From Kineococcus aurantiacus (GTDB lineage Bacteria > Actinomycetota > Actinomycetes > Actinomycetales > Kineococcaceae), in the NCBI RefSeq assembly GCF_013409345.1, contig NZ_JACCBB010000001.1, positions 3,348,001-3,412,000 of the forward strand: a DNA stretch of 64,000 nt, written 5' to 3'. How positions within the stretch are numbered: the first letter of the stretch is position 1; each line of letters opens with the position of its first letter. This document shows, one piece after another, positions 30,227 through 39,985 of the stretch. The notes beneath the pieces were generated by a model that worked only from the letters and a program-made list of their open reading frames with translations, was not told where the DNA came from and did not search any database. The translations under genes and the position numbers were made by a program.

Positions 30227-31057
30227 ATGACCGACCCACGACGGGTGGGGGACCCGGCGGCGCCACGCCGCGCCGACGGCAGCGCCGGGGACGCCGACTA
30301 CGGCGGCATCGGCACGGGGTACAGCACCTACCGCCGCCCCGAACCGGTCGTCGCGGCCGCGATCGAGGCCGCGCTGGGGCCGGCGGTGACCGTGCTGAAC
30401 GTGGGGGCGGGGGCGGGGTCCTACGAACCGGCCGACCGCCGGGTGACCGCGGTCGAGCCCAGCGCCACGATGCGCCGGCAGCGCCCGCCGCACCTGAGCG
30501 TCGCCGTCGACGCGACCGCGGAGCACCTGCCGTTCGACGACGGCGCCTTCGACGCGGCGATGGCCACGTTCACCGTGCACCAGTGGCCCGACCTGGCCGC
30601 GGGCCTGGCCGAGGTGCGGCGCGTCACCCGCGGGCCCGTGCTCGTCCTGACCTGCGACCCCGCCGCGCTGGAGGCGTCGTGGCTGACCCGGTACGCGCCG
30701 GAGGTCATCGCCACCGAGGCGCGCCGCTACCCGGCGATCGCCGCCGTGGAGCGGGCGCTCACCGCCCCTGGCGGCGGGTGGGTGCGGGTGCAGCCGGTGG
30801 ACGTCCCGCTGGGGTGCGTCGACGGTTTCTCCGAGGCGTACTACGGGCGGCCGGAACTGCTGCTGGACCCCGGGGCGCGCCGGGCGAACTCGGCGTGGAG
30901 CTTCGTCGGCCCGGACGTCGAGCGGCGCTTCGAGCGGACCCTGCGCGCGGACCTGGCGTCGGGGGCGTGGGACCGGGAGTTCGGGCACCTGCGCCGGCAA
31001 CCCTCCTTCGCGGGCTCGCTGCGGCTCGTCACCGGTCACCGGTCCCCGAACCCCTGA
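30227..31057 (+). CDS. Class I SAM-dependent methyltransferase
   Basis: 276 aa. SAM-binding motif I VTVLNVGAGAGSYEP (the usual DxGxGTG is altered to NVGAGAG), followed by VTAVEPSATM and LPFDDGAFDAAMATFTVHQW, the UbiE/Coq5-type pattern. Substrate unknown. ATG 30227 lies 10 nt after GGAGG; a GTG at 30218 in frame is also possible. Single gene, convergent with panD. Confidence 0.85.
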   Translation: MTDPRRVGDPAAPRRADGSAGDADYGGIGTGYSTYRRPEPVVAAAIEAALGPAVTVLNVGAGAGSYEPADRRVTAVEPSATMRRQRPPHLSVAVDATAEHLPFDDGAFDAAMATFTVHQWPDLAAGLAEVRRVTRGPVLVLTCDPAALEASWLTRYAPEVIATEARRYPAIAAVERALTAPGGGWVRVQPVDVPLGCVDGFSEAYYGRPELLLDPGARRANSAWSFVGPDVERRFERTLRADLASGAWDREFGHLRRQPSFAGSLRLVTGHRSPNP

Positions 31058-31087
31058 GGGGCCCGGGGCGGTGGGCCGGCGGGGCCC

Positions 31088-31495
31088 TCAGCGCGAGGCG
31101 AACTGGTCGCCCGCCCCGGGGACGGGTTCGGCCGGGTCGGTGCCGAGCGCGACGACCCGGTTGCCGGCGTCCACGTGGACCACCCGGGGGCGGTGCGCGG
31201 CGAGCTCGGCCTCGTCCAGCCCCACGTACGACATGACGATGACGAGGTCGCCGGGGGAGACGAGGTGCGCCGCGGCGCCGTTGACGCACACCTGCCCCGA
31301 CCCTGCGGCCCCCGCGATGGCGTAGGTCTCCAGCCGGGCGCCGTTGGTGACGTCGACGACCGAGACCCGTTCGCCCTCGACGACGTCGGCGGCGGCCAGC
31401 AGGTCCGCGTCCACGGTGATGGACCCCACGTAGTGCAGGTCGGCTCCGGTGACGGTGGCGCGGTGGATCTTGCCGCCGAGGACGGTGCGGATCAC
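31088..31495 (-). CDS. panD: Aspartate 1-decarboxylase precursor
   Basis: 135 aa. The self-cleavage site Gly24-Ser25 lies in HYVGSITVD; the new Ser25 becomes the pyruvoyl group. [19 protein letters not shown] and [19 protein letters not shown] are family blocks. It makes beta-alanine for pantothenate and coenzyme A. GTG 31495 with GGAG at 7 nt. Its promoter region is shared with the divergent decarboxylase gene. Confidence 0.96.
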   Translation of the reverse strand: MIRTVLGGKIHRATVTGADLHYVGSITVDADLLAAADVVEGERVSVVDVTNGARLETYAIAGAAGSGQVCVNGAAAHLVSPGDLVIVMSYVGLDEAELAAHRPRVVHVDAGNRVVALGTDPAEPVPGAGDQFASR

Positions 31496-31562
31496 GGGGT
31501 CTCCACTCTCGAAGGGGGTGTTGCCGCCCGACAGTGAAGCAGACCCGGCGGGAGTGGGCAGA

Positions 31563-31584
31563 TTGTCCGGATGACTTCGGACAA
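31563..31584. promoter_or_regulatory. Inverted repeat between panD and 2-oxo-acid decarboxylase gene
   Basis: TTGTCCG and CGGACAA are separated by 8 bp. Further TTGTCC/GGACA-like half-sites occur downstream (GTGTCC at 31594-31599, GGACAA at 31618-31623, CTGTCC at 31625-31630). The spacing and symmetry fit a multimeric regulator such as Lrp/AsnC; which one binds is unknown. Confidence 0.5.
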
Positions 31585-31651
31585 CTGGGCAATGTGTCCA
31601 AGTGGCGCACCGTCCCTGGACAACCTGTCCCCGGTGCGGCGGGATGGACCC

Positions 31652-33352
31652 ATGAGCGTCCCCGCCCCCACCGTCACCGTCGGCCAGTACCTCGCCCGCC
31701 GCCTCCTCGAACTCGGCGGGAACCACCTCTTCGGCCTGCCCGGCGACTTCAACCTCGCCCTGCTCGACGAGATGCTCGACACCTCCGGCCTCACCTGGGT
31801 CGGCAGCACCAACGAGCTCAACGCCGCCTACGCCGCCGACGCCTACGCCCGCACCACCCGCGGCGTCGCCGCCCTCGTCACCACCTACGGCGTCGGGGAG
31901 CTGTCCGCCGTCAACGGCATCGCCGGCAGCTTCGCCGAGGACGTCCCCGTCGTGCAGATCACCGGCATGCCCGACAGCGGCGCCCGCGCCCGCGGCGCCC
32001 TGCTGCACCACTCCCTCGCCGACGGCGACCACGACCACTTCGCCCGCGCCTACCGCGAGGTCACCGCCACCGGCGTCGTCCTGCGCGCCGCCGACGCCGC
32101 CCTGGAGATCGACCGCGTCCTGCGCGTCGCCCTCGAACGCTCCAAACCCGTCTACCTCGGCGTCCCCGCCGACGTCGCCGTCGCCCGCGTCAGCTCCGCC
32201 CCGCTGCGCCGGCCGCTGCGGCCCGCCCCCAGCGACCCCGTGGCCCTGGCCGACCTGCGCACCGCCCTCGCCGACGCCCTCGCCGACGTCGGCTCCCTCA
32301 CCGTCCTGGCCGGCACCCAGGTCCACCGCCGCCGCGCCGAGGCCGGGCTCGCGGCGCTCGCCGACCACGACGGCTTGCGCGTCGCCTCCCTGGTGGGGGC
32401 CAAGGCGATGCTGCCCGAGGAGCACCCCGCCAGCCTGGGGACCTACCAGGGGGCCCTGACGATCGCCGACGAGACCCGGGACGCCGTCGACGGCGCCGAG
32501 CTGCTCGTCCTGGCCGGGACCGTCCTGTCCGACGTCATGACGGGCCTGTTCAGCCACGGGTTCGACCCCGAGCGCGCCGTGCAGCTCGGGGTCCGGCACG
32601 CCGTGGTCGACGGCGTGACGTTCCACGACGTGCGGCTGGAGGACACCGTGGGCGTCCTGGCCGACGTCGTCCGCGAGCGCCGCTTCGCGCCGCTGCCCCC
32701 CGTCGTGGGCGCGTGGCCGCACGTCGCCGCACCGGCCTGCTCGCCCGACGAGCCGCTGACGCAGAACGCGCTGTGGTCCACGGTGCAGAGCAGGGTCCCC
32801 GAGCACGCGATCGTCGTCGCGGACGCGGGCACGTCGCTGTACGGCAGCCTGGAGCTGCGGCTGCCCGCCGGGGCCGAGCTGCTCGTGCAGCCCATCTGGT
32901 CCTCGATCGGGTTCACGCTGCCCGCGGTGCTGGGCACGTGCCTGGCCGCCCCGCAGCGCCGCTCGGTCCTGTTCATCGGCGACGGCGCCGCCCAGCTCAC
33001 GGTGCAGGAGATCGCCACGGTCCTGCAGCGGGGGCTCAACCCGGTCGTGGTGGTCGTGGACAACGGCGGGTACACCATCGAGCGGGTGCTGCAGAGCCCC
33101 AAGGCCGTCTACCAGGACGTCACCGCGTGGGACTGGCTGGCCGCCCCGGCGCTGTTCGCCCCGGGCCGGGACGTGCTGACCGCCGCGGTGCGGACCCCCG
33201 CGGAGCTGGCCCGCGCGCTGGACGAGGCGCTGGGGGACCCCTCGCGGGCGGCGGTCCTGCACGTGCACGTCGGCGCCGACGACGTGCCGCCGCTGCTGGC
33301 CCGGCTCGGGGACGCGGTGCACGCCGGGACGGCCGGCGCGCGGCATCCTTGA
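31652..33352 (+). CDS. Pyruvate/indolepyruvate decarboxylase-family enzyme
   Basis: 566-aa thiamine-diphosphate enzyme of full length. N-terminal [16 protein letters not shown] and catalytic Glu in [16 protein letters not shown], the HH pair in [14 protein letters not shown] typical of 2-oxo-acid decarboxylases, and the TPP motif from [12 protein letters not shown] to [10 protein letters not shown]. It probably decarboxylates pyruvate, phenylpyruvate or indolepyruvate to the aldehyde. ATG 31652; only 3 nt separate its stop from the PabA-PabB start, suggesting cotranslation. Confidence 0.9.
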   Translation: MSVPAPTVTVGQYLARRLLELGGNHLFGLPGDFNLALLDEMLDTSGLTWVGSTNELNAAYAADAYARTTRGVAALVTTYGVGELSAVNGIAGSFAEDVPVVQITGMPDSGARARGALLHHSLADGDHDHFARAYREVTATGVVLRAADAALEIDRVLRVALERSKPVYLGVPADVAVARVSSAPLRRPLRPAPSDPVALADLRTALADALADVGSLTVLAGTQVHRRRAEAGLAALADHDGLRVASLVGAKAMLPEEHPASLGTYQGALTIADETRDAVDGAELLVLAGTVLSDVMTGLFSHGFDPERAVQLGVRHAVVDGVTFHDVRLEDTVGVLADVVRERRFAPLPPVVGAWPHVAAPACSPDEPLTQNALWSTVQSRVPEHAIVVADAGTSLYGSLELRLPAGAELLVQPIWSSIGFTLPAVLGTCLAAPQRRSVLFIGDGAAQLTVQEIATVLQRGLNPVVVVVDNGGYTIERVLQSPKAVYQDVTAWDWLAAPALFAPGRDVLTAAVRTPAELARALDEALGDPSRAAVLHVHVGADDVPPLLARLGDAVHAGTAGARHP

Positions 33353-33355
33353 GGC

Positions 33356-35332
33356 GTGCGCTGGCTCGTCGTGGACAACCACGACTCCTACACCCACAAC
33401 CTCGTCCAGCTCCTGGCGGTCGCCACGGGCACCGACCCGGTCGTCGTCAGCGACGACGACGTGGCCCCCGGGGAGCTGGACCTGGACGGGTTCGCCGGGA
33501 TCGTGGTCTCACCCGGGCCGGGGCACCCGGCGAACGCGCGCGACTTCGCGCTGTCGGCCGACGTGCTGGCCCGCGCGCAGGTGCCGGTGCTGGGGGTGTG
33601 CCTGGGGATGCAGGGCATCGCGCTGGCGGCGGGGGCCGTCGTCGACGCGGCCCCGCAGCCGCGGCACGGGTTCGTGGACCGCGTGCGGCACACGGGGACG
33701 TCGGTGCTGGCGGGTCTGCCGCAGGACTTCCCCGCGACGCGCTACCACTCCTTCCGGGTCGCCGAGCCGCTGCCGGCCGACCTGGAACCGCTGGCGTGGG
33801 CGGCCGACGGGGTGCTCATGGCGGTGCGGCACCGCACCCGCCCGCAGGTCGGGGTCCAGTTCCACCCCGAGTCGGTCGCCAGCGGCAGCGGCGCCCGGCT
33901 GGTGGAGAACTTCGTGCGCTGGTGCCGGCGGTCCGCGCGCGCCGCCGGGCGCGGTGGGCCGGCCCCGGCGCGGTACCGGCTGCACGCGCGCCGGCTGCCG
34001 GGGGCCGTCGACGCCGAGCGCGCCTTCGCGGGCCTGTTCGGGGGCCGTGAGGGCCGCGGGGGCCCGGAGGGGGGTGAGGCGTTCTGGCTGGACTCGGCGT
34101 CGCGGGGGTCGGGGTCGGGGCGGTTCTCCTTCCTGGGTCCGCTGACGGGCCCGGCGGTGTCGTCGCTGGCGGGGCTGGAGGCCGCGCTGGGGGCGCTGGA
34201 GGTCGAGGTCGGGCGGGCCGGGGACGGGGAGGCCGGGGGCGGGGAGCAGGTCCCCTTCGAGTTCCACGGCGGCTACGTCGGCTGGGCGGGGTACGAGGCC
34301 CGGGCCGAGTGCGGGTTCCCGACCGCGCGCGAGGACGGCACCCCGCCGGTGCACTGGGTGTTCGTGGACCGCTTCGTCGCCGTGGACCACGACGAGGACG
34401 CGACGTGGGTCGTCGCGCTGGGCGGCGACGACGAACCGGCGTGGGTGGGGCGGACGGTGGAGGCGCTCGGGTCGCTGCCCGCGCTGCCGCCCGTGCCGGG
34501 GCCGGGGGACCTGCCGGTCGCGCTCGACACGCCGCCGCAGCGGTACCGCCGCGACGTCCTGGCCGCGCAGGAGCAGCTGCGGGCGGGGGAGAGCTACGAG
34601 ATCTGCCTCACGACCCGCGCCCGGGTGCCGGTCGGGGAGGGTGACGACGCGTTCGGCGTCCACCGGCGGCTGCGCCGGGCCAACCCCGCGCCCTACGCGG
34701 CGCTGCTGCGCACCGCCGGGGTCGACGTCGTGAGCAGTTCCCCCGAGCGCTTCCTGCACGTCGACGCCGCCGGTGCGGTGGAGACCCGGCCGATCAAGGG
34801 GACCGCCCCCGTCGAGACGGACCCGCGGGCGCTGGCCGAGGACCCCAAGACGCGCGCGGAGAACCTCATGGTGGTGGACCTGCTGCGCAACGACCTGGGG
34901 CGGGTGTGCGCGCCGGGGTCGGTGACCGTGCCGCACCTGATGGAGGTCCAGTCCCTGGCGACCGTCCACCAGCTGGTGACGACCGTGCGGGGCCGGCTGC
35001 GGCCGGGGGTCGGCGCGGTGGAGTGCCTGCGGGCGTGCTTCCCGCCGGGGTCGATGACGGGCGCGCCGAAGCTGCGCACCACCGAGATCATCGACGCCCT
35101 GGAGCAGCGGGCGCGGGGGGTGTACTCGGGCACCCTCGGGTGGTTCTCCGCCTCGGGCGCGGCGGACCTGGCCGTCGTCATCCGCACCGCCGTCCGCGTG
35201 GGGCGGGAGTGGCGGGTCGGGGCCGGCGGCGCGGTCGTGCTCGACTCCGACCCCGACGCCGAGGTCGCCGAGGTGCTGCTGAAGCTGCGGGCGCCGCTGG
35301 CCGCCCTCACCCGTCGGGAGCTGCCGGGCTGA
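33356..35332 (+). CDS. pabAB: Aminodeoxychorismate synthase, fused PabA-PabB
   Basis: 658 aa. Residues 1-195 are a class I glutamine amidotransferase ([11 protein letters not shown], catalytic Cys in GVCLGMQG, His in VQFHPES). The rest is the chorismate-binding PabB part ([15 protein letters not shown] with the lysine that marks PabB rather than Trp[20 protein letters not shown]). It makes 4-amino-4-deoxychorismate for folate. GTG 33356. Confidence 0.95.
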   Translation: MRWLVVDNHDSYTHNLVQLLAVATGTDPVVVSDDDVAPGELDLDGFAGIVVSPGPGHPANARDFALSADVLARAQVPVLGVCLGMQGIALAAGAVVDAAPQPRHGFVDRVRHTGTSVLAGLPQDFPATRYHSFRVAEPLPADLEPLAWAADGVLMAVRHRTRPQVGVQFHPESVASGSGARLVENFVRWCRRSARAAGRGGPAPARYRLHARRLPGAVDAERAFAGLFGGREGRGGPEGGEAFWLDSASRGSGSGRFSFLGPLTGPAVSSLAGLEAALGALEVEVGRAGDGEAGGGEQVPFEFHGGYVGWAGYEARAECGFPTAREDGTPPVHWVFVDRFVAVDHDEDATWVVALGGDDEPAWVGRTVEALGSLPALPPVPGPGDLPVALDTPPQRYRRDVLAAQEQLRAGESYEICLTTRARVPVGEGDDAFGVHRRLRRANPAPYAALLRTAGVDVVSSSPERFLHVDAAGAVETRPIKGTAPVETDPRALAEDPKTRAENLMVVDLLRNDLGRVCAPGSVTVPHLMEVQSLATVHQLVTTVRGRLRPGVGAVECLRACFPPGSMTGAPKLRTTEIIDALEQRARGVYSGTLGWFSASGAADLAVVIRTAVRVGREWRVGAGGAVVLDSDPDAEVAEVLLKLRAPLAALTRRELPG

Positions 35333-35471
35333 GCGGTGCCGGGCTGGGGGCCGCGCGGCGGTGGTAGCGTGCGCGCACGGTCAGCGGTCGCGGTCCGTTT
35401 CTCGACGTGGAGGAGACAGGCTCAGCACCGATCCGCACACCCGCCGCGAGGTGAGGTCCCCGCACGCACAG

Positions 35472-35489
35472 GGCACGGACGCCCGTGCC
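35472..35489. terminator. Hairpin between convergent pabAB and lacI-type genes
   Basis: GGCACGG and CCGTGCC flank a 4-nt loop in the 187-bp gap between the two convergent genes. A TAGCGT box at about 35367 and a GGAGGAG at 35409 also occur in the gap but no start codon follows in a usable frame. Confidence 0.4.
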
Positions 35490-35519
35490 GCGCGGAGGAC
35501 AGGTCCCGCCGGGTGGGGG

Positions 35520-36551
35520 TCAGCTGGTCGTCGGCAACGCCTTCAGGCGCGGGCGCCGGGTCGGGGCGGGCCCGATGGACTCGCGCGGCAGGATCGTGTG
35601 CAGGGACCGGGCGTCCGGCGCCGGGGGTTCCTGGCCGCGGGCCAGCGCCACGAGGCGTTCCATGGCCTCCCGGCCCTGGCGCTCGACGTCGATGGCGACG
35701 GTGGACAGGGTCGGGGTGCAGAACCGCCCGAAGTCCAGGCCGTCCCAGCCGAACAGGCTCACGTCGCGCGGGACCCGCCAGCCGCGCTGCGTCAGGGCCC
35801 GCAGGGCCCCCACGGCGACGTGGTCGTTGGCCGCGAGGACGGCCGTGACGGGGGTGTCCCGGGGCAGCGCGGCGATGCCGTCGAACCCGGACTGCGCGTG
35901 CCAGTCGCCCTCGACGACCGTCGCCGACAACCCCAGGTCGGCCGTGGCCTCCAGGAACGTCCGCTGCCGGTTGCGGGCCGAGGCCCACCCGGGTGGGCCG
36001 GCCAGGTGCAGGAAGTGCTCGTGCCCGAGGTCGGCGAGCGCGCGCACGATCTGGACGCCGGCGGCGCTGTCGGCCAGGGCGCCGGTGCCGCGCAGCTCGT
36101 CGTCGTAGTTGGCGATGGTGACCACGGGGGTCCCCGAGGACGGCTCCGGGCCCTGGGCCCGGGTGCCCAGCGACAGGATGCCCTCGTACTCGCCGGAGTC
36201 GGCGATCTCGGCGACGCGGGTGGCGCGGTCGGCCGCGGGGCCCTCCAGGCCGATGAGGTCGATGGCGTAGCCGGCGCCGTGCCCGACGGTGACGGCCTCG
36301 GAGACCAGGCGCAGGGGCAGGACGTTGAGCTTGGTGGCCGGCACGAGGAACGCCAGCCGCCCGGAGCGCCGGGTGCGCATCGAGCGCGCGGCGAGGTTGG
36401 GCCGGTAGTTCAGCTCCGCGATGGCCGCCTGCACCTTGGCCGTCGTGGCCGGTTTCAGCCCGCCGTTCTGGCGCAGGTAGCGCGAGACCGTCTGGTGCGA
36501 GACACCCGCCAGGGACGCCACCTCGTAGATCGTCGCGCGCTTGTGCGGCAT
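35520..36551 (-). CDS. LacI-family repressor
   Basis: 343 aa. Helix-turn-helix ATIYEVASLAGVSHQTVSRY and hinge YRPNLAARSMRTRRSG, then a periplasmic-binding-type sugar domain ending in SLFGWDGLDFGRFCTP. ATG 36551 follows GGGAGG at 7 nt. Divergent from the oxidoreductase/ABC operon; two matching operators lie on that operon's promoter. Confidence 0.93.
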   Translation of the reverse strand: MPHKRATIYEVASLAGVSHQTVSRYLRQNGGLKPATTAKVQAAIAELNYRPNLAARSMRTRRSGRLAFLVPATKLNVLPLRLVSEAVTVGHGAGYAIDLIGLEGPAADRATRVAEIADSGEYEGILSLGTRAQGPEPSSGTPVVTIANYDDELRGTGALADSAAGVQIVRALADLGHEHFLHLAGPPGWASARNRQRTFLEATADLGLSATVVEGDWHAQSGFDGIAALPRDTPVTAVLAANDHVAVGALRALTQRGWRVPRDVSLFGWDGLDFGRFCTPTLSTVAIDVERQGREAMERLVALARGQEPPAPDARSLHTILPRESIGPAPTRRPRLKALPTTS

Positions 36552-36586
36552 GCCCGGTCCTCCCGGAACTGGTCTGGTCCCCATCG

Positions 36587-36646
36587 TTGACACTCCGAGT
36601 GATCGATAACTACAGTACCGGCAGTCAACGAAGATTATCGATCACT
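36587..36646 (+). promoter_or_regulatory. Promoter with two LacI-type operators
   Basis: TTGACA (36587-36592) and TACAGT (36611-36616) are 18 nt apart, predicting a start near 36623. Operator 1, AGTGATCGATAACT (36598-36611), lies in the spacer and touches the -10; operator 2, GATTATCGATCACT (36633-36646), lies just after the start site. Their outer 12 bp (AGTGATCGATAA and complement) form a perfect inverted repeat with a centre-to-centre distance of 35 bp. Confidence 0.8.
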
Positions 36647-36686
36647 TTCTGAGTGGTCCGCACCGCTTCCAACGAGGGGAACAACG

Positions 36687-37748
36687 GTGGGAACGTCTCC
36701 TGGACAACGACCCGTGCGCTTCGCGGCGGTCGGTCTCGACCACGCCCACGCGTTCGGCCAGATCGCCGGCCTGCTCGGCCAGGGGTGCGAACTGGTCGGC
36801 CTGGCCACGGACGACCGCGACGCCGCGGTGGCCCGGGCCGTCGCGCAGCGGTGGCCGGACGTCCCCTGGTCCGACGACCCCGACGAGCTGCTCACCGACC
36901 CCTCGGTCGACCTCGTCGTCACGGCCGCCGTCCCGGACCGGCGCGGACCCATCGCGGTCCGCGCCCTGCGCCACGGCAAGGACGTCGTCGCCGACAAACC
37001 CGGCTGCGTCAGCCTGGAGCAGCTGGAGGAGGTCGAGAAGGCCGTCGCCGAGTCCGGCCGCTTCTGGTCGGTCACGTTCTCCGAGCGCTTCGAGGTCCGC
37101 AGCGCCGTCAAGGCCGGCGAACTCGTCCAGGCCGGCCGCATCGGCCGCGTCGTGCAGACCATCGGCCTGGGCCCGCACCGCGAGGGGGACCGCGCCCACC
37201 TGGCCGGCGGCGAGGGACGCCCCGACTGGTTCTACGACCGCGACCGCACCGGCGGCATCCTCACCGACATCGCCAGCCACCAGATCGACCAGTTCCTCTT
37301 CTACACCGGGTCCACGACGGCCGACGTCGTCTCCAGCTCGGTCGCGAACTACACCCACCCCGAGTCCCCGCGCATGCAGGACTTCGGGGACCTGACGCTG
37401 ATGTCCGACCGCGCGCACGGGTACGTCCGGGTGGACTGGTACACCCCGCGCGGGCTGCCCACCTGGGGCGACGGGCGCACGACGATCCTCGGCACCGAGG
37501 GTTTCATCGAACTGCGCAAGTACGTCGACCTCGCCGGCCGCGAGGGCGGCGACCACCTGTTCGTCGTCGACCAGGAGACCACCGAGCACGTCGACTGCTC
37601 CGACGTGGAGCTGCCGTACTACCCGGCGCTCGTCCACGACGTGCGCCACCGCACCCAGACCGCCTGCCCGCAGAGCCACACCTTCGAGGTGATGCGGCTG
37701 GCGATCACCGCCCAGCAGAACGCCACGATGAGAGGTTCCGCCGCGTGA
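36687..37748 (+). CDS. Gfo/Idh/MocA-family oxidoreductase
   Basis: 353 aa. N-terminal Rossmann part (FAAVGLDHAHAFGQIAGLLG, atypical in lacking GxGxxG) with VADKPG in place of the usual EKP motif, and the C-terminal alpha/beta domain. Likely NAD(P)-dependent sugar or inositol dehydrogenase, but the atypical nucleotide motif leaves the activity open. GTG 36687 after GAGGGGA. First gene of the LacI-controlled operon; 4-nt overlap with the next. Confidence 0.85.
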   Translation: MGTSPGQRPVRFAAVGLDHAHAFGQIAGLLGQGCELVGLATDDRDAAVARAVAQRWPDVPWSDDPDELLTDPSVDLVVTAAVPDRRGPIAVRALRHGKDVVADKPGCVSLEQLEEVEKAVAESGRFWSVTFSERFEVRSAVKAGELVQAGRIGRVVQTIGLGPHREGDRAHLAGGEGRPDWFYDRDRTGGILTDIASHQIDQFLFYTGSTTADVVSSSVANYTHPESPRMQDFGDLTLMSDRAHGYVRVDWYTPRGLPTWGDGRTTILGTEGFIELRKYVDLAGREGGDHLFVVDQETTEHVDCSDVELPYYPALVHDVRHRTQTACPQSHTFEVMRLAITAQQNATMRGSAA

Positions 37749-38929
37749 GCACCTCCACCAGCACCTCCGGTACCGGACAGGAACTGCGGGTCGGCGTCGT
37801 CGGCTGCGGGGGCATCGCCCGCTCCCACGGCCGCGCCTACGCCGCCAACCCCCGGGCGCGGATCGTCGCCGCCCTCGACGTCGACCCCGCCGCGGCGAAG
37901 GGCTTCGCCGAGGAGTTCGACACGACCGCCTGCGACAGCCTCGCCGACCTCGCCGCGCGCGACGTCCAGCTCGCCTCGGTCTGCACGCCCCCGGGAACCC
38001 ATACCGCCACCACCGTGGCGCTGCTCGAGCTCGGCATCTCGGTGCTGCTGGAGAAGCCCCCGGCGATCACCCTGGCCGAGCTGGACCTCATCGCCGAGGC
38101 GGAGGCCGCCAGCGCGGGGTCGGTGCACGTGGTGTTCCAGCACCGGCACGGCTCGGGGGCCAAGCGCGCCCACCGGCTGCTGGCCGAGGGCGCCCTGGGC
38201 GCCCCGCAGTTCGCCGTGTGCGAGACCCTCTGGTACCGCCCGGAGAGCTACTTCGCCCCGCAGTGGCGCGGGAACTGGGCCGGGGAGGGCGGCGGGCCGA
38301 CCCTCGGGCACGCCATCCACCAGATCGACCTCCTGCTGCACCTGCTGGGCGACTGGGCGACCGTGGACGCCAAGGCGGCCCGCATCGCCCGCCCCGTCGA
38401 GTTCGAGGACGTCGCCAGCGCCTCGGTGGCCCTGGAGAACGGTGCCCTCGCCTCGGTCGTGACGAGCCTGCTCTCGCCGCGCGAGGTGAGCCGCCTGCGC
38501 GTCGACACCACCGGCGGGACGCTGGAGGTGAACCACCTGTACGGCTACTCCGACGCCGACTGGTCCTGGTTCCCGCTGCCGGACGCCCGCACGCTGGCCG
38601 CCAACGGCGTGGACCCGGGTGTGGCCCGGGACGCGGCGGGGGAGGGGGCGGGGACCGACGTGTGGCGGGCCTCGGCCGGGACCGACCTGCCCTCCAGCCA
38701 CACCGCCCAGATCGACGAGCTCGTCGACGACGTCCTCGCCGGCCGGCCGCACGCCACGACCCTGGCCAGCACGCGCCCGACGATGGAACTGGTCACCGGT
38801 CTGTACGCCTCGGCGATCGAGGGCACGACCGTCGCCCGCCGGGACCTCACCCCCGGCAGCGCCTTCTACGGCCGCCTCGACGGCGGGACTCCCGCCGAAC
38901 GGGTCTCGGCCCGCTTCACCCTCAGGTAG
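37745..38929 (+). CDS. Gfo/Idh/MocA-family oxidoreductase
   Basis: 394 aa. Complete dinucleotide motif GVVGCGGIARSHGRAY, CTPPGTHTATTVALLE and the EKP motif in LLEKPPAITL. C-terminal domain with the substrate-site block GGPTLGHAIHQIDLLLHLLG. Probably oxidises a sugar or cyclitol taken up by the ABC transporter that follows. GTG 37745 overlaps the previous stop by 4 nt. Confidence 0.9.
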   Translation: MSTSTSTSGTGQELRVGVVGCGGIARSHGRAYAANPRARIVAALDVDPAAAKGFAEEFDTTACDSLADLAARDVQLASVCTPPGTHTATTVALLELGISVLLEKPPAITLAELDLIAEAEAASAGSVHVVFQHRHGSGAKRAHRLLAEGALGAPQFAVCETLWYRPESYFAPQWRGNWAGEGGGPTLGHAIHQIDLLLHLLGDWATVDAKAARIARPVEFEDVASASVALENGALASVVTSLLSPREVSRLRVDTTGGTLEVNHLYGYSDADWSWFPLPDARTLAANGVDPGVARDAAGEGAGTDVWRASAGTDLPSSHTAQIDELVDDVLAGRPHATTLASTRPTMELVTGLYASAIEGTTVARRDLTPGSAFYGRLDGGTPAERVSARFTLR

Positions 38930-38984
38930 CCGGTCCCGCACAGCAACACCCCCGAGTCGACGACGAAACGGAGAGGTGGATCCG

Positions 38985-39023
38985 ATGATCGACCCGCAGC
39001 ACGACGGGAGGTCGCGGCGGTGA
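38985..39023 (+). CDS. 12-codon ORF coupled to ABC permease
   Basis: ATG 38985 to TGA 39021-39023 encodes MIDPQHDGRSRR. GGAGAGG lies 8 nt upstream. Its stop overlaps the GTG of the permease (GTGA), and the permease itself has only the GGGAGG within this ORF as a binding site. It probably serves translational coupling rather than as a peptide; conservation would be needed to show it. Confidence 0.45.
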   Translation: MIDPQHDGRSRR

Positions 39024-39985
39024 GCGCCATCAGCGAGCTCTCCAGCATCCGCACCGGCCGCTCGGGCCGGCCGCGGACGCCGGAGGAGAAGGCGGCCCGC
39101 CGCCGGGAGAACGGGCGCGACAACAAGGCCGCGTACCTGTTCCTGGCCCCCTGGTTCATCGGCCTCGTGGTCATCACGATCGGCCCGATGCTGGCCAGCC
39201 TGTACCTGTCGTTCACGAAGTACAGCCTGCTGCAGCCGCCGGAGTGGATCGGCGTCCAGAACTACCTGGACATGCTGGGCGACGCGCGGCTGCACCACTC
39301 CCTGAAGGTCACGTTCACGTACGTGGTCGTCGGCGTCCCGCTGCAGCTGGCCTTCGCGCTGGCCGTGGCGATGGTGCTGGACCGCGGGATGCGCGGTCTG
39401 CCGCTGTACCGGTCGATCTTCTACCTGCCCTCCATGCTGGGCGGCTCGGTGGCCATCGCGCTGCTGTGGCGGCAGATCTTCGGGACGCAGGGGCTGGTGA
39501 ACCAGCTCCTGGGCGCGGTCGGCGTGGAGTCGACGACCGGCTGGGTGTCGGACCCGGAGTACGCGCTGTGGACGATCATCGTGCTGCACGTCTGGACCTT
39601 CGGTTCCCCCATGGTGATCTTCCTGGCCGGGCTGCGGCAGATCCCGGCGATGTACCACGAGGCCGCCGCCGTCGACGGGGCGACCCGCTGGACCCGGTTC
39701 ACCCGCATCACCCTCCCGCTGCTGTCGCCCATCATCTTCTTCAACCTGGTGCTGCAGCTCATCAACGCCTTCCAGTCCTTCACGCAGGCCTTCGTGGTCT
39801 CCGGGGGGACCGGCGGGCCGGCGGACTCGACGATGTTCTACTCGCTGTACCTGTACCAGAAGGGTTTCGGGCAGTTCGAGATGGGTTACGCGGCCGCGAT
39901 GGCGTGGCTGCTCGTGCTCATCGTCGGCGTCCTGACGGCCGTCAACTTCCTCCTGTCGAAGTACTGGGTGTTCTACGATGACTGA
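39020..39985 (+). CDS. Sugar ABC transporter permease (MalF type)
   Basis: 321 aa, six membrane helices after a basic cytosolic N-terminus. The inner-membrane coupling motif EAAAVDGATRWTRFTRITLP contacts the ATPase. It imports a carbohydrate together with the next two gene products. No ATPase gene is present here, so a shared MsmK/MsiK-type ATPase elsewhere in the genome probably energises it. Confidence 0.93.
   Translation: MSAISELSSIRTGRSGRPRTPEEKAARRRENGRDNKAAYLFLAPWFIGLVVITIGPMLASLYLSFTKYSLLQPPEWIGVQNYLDMLGDARLHHSLKVTFTYVVVGVPLQLAFALAVAMVLDRGMRGLPLYRSIFYLPSMLGGSVAIALLWRQIFGTQGLVNQLLGAVGVESTTGWVSDPEYALWTIIVLHVWTFGSPMVIFLAGLRQIPAMYHEAAAVDGATRWTRFTRITLPLLSPIIFFNLVLQLINAFQSFTQAFVVSGGTGGPADSTMFYSLYLYQKGFGQFEMGYAAAMAWLLVLIVGVLTAVNFLLSKYWVFYDD

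Noticed and set aside
31088-33397. Minus-strand frame fusing panD to a long upstream extension
   Set aside because: Only the last 135 codons are PanD; the rest is antisense to the 2-oxo-acid decarboxylase gene.
35361-35519. Possible small plus-strand gene after pabAB (STDPHTRREV following GGAGGAG)
   Set aside because: No ATG, GTG or TTG lies where the start should be (CTC instead), and the frame runs antisense into the LacI gene.
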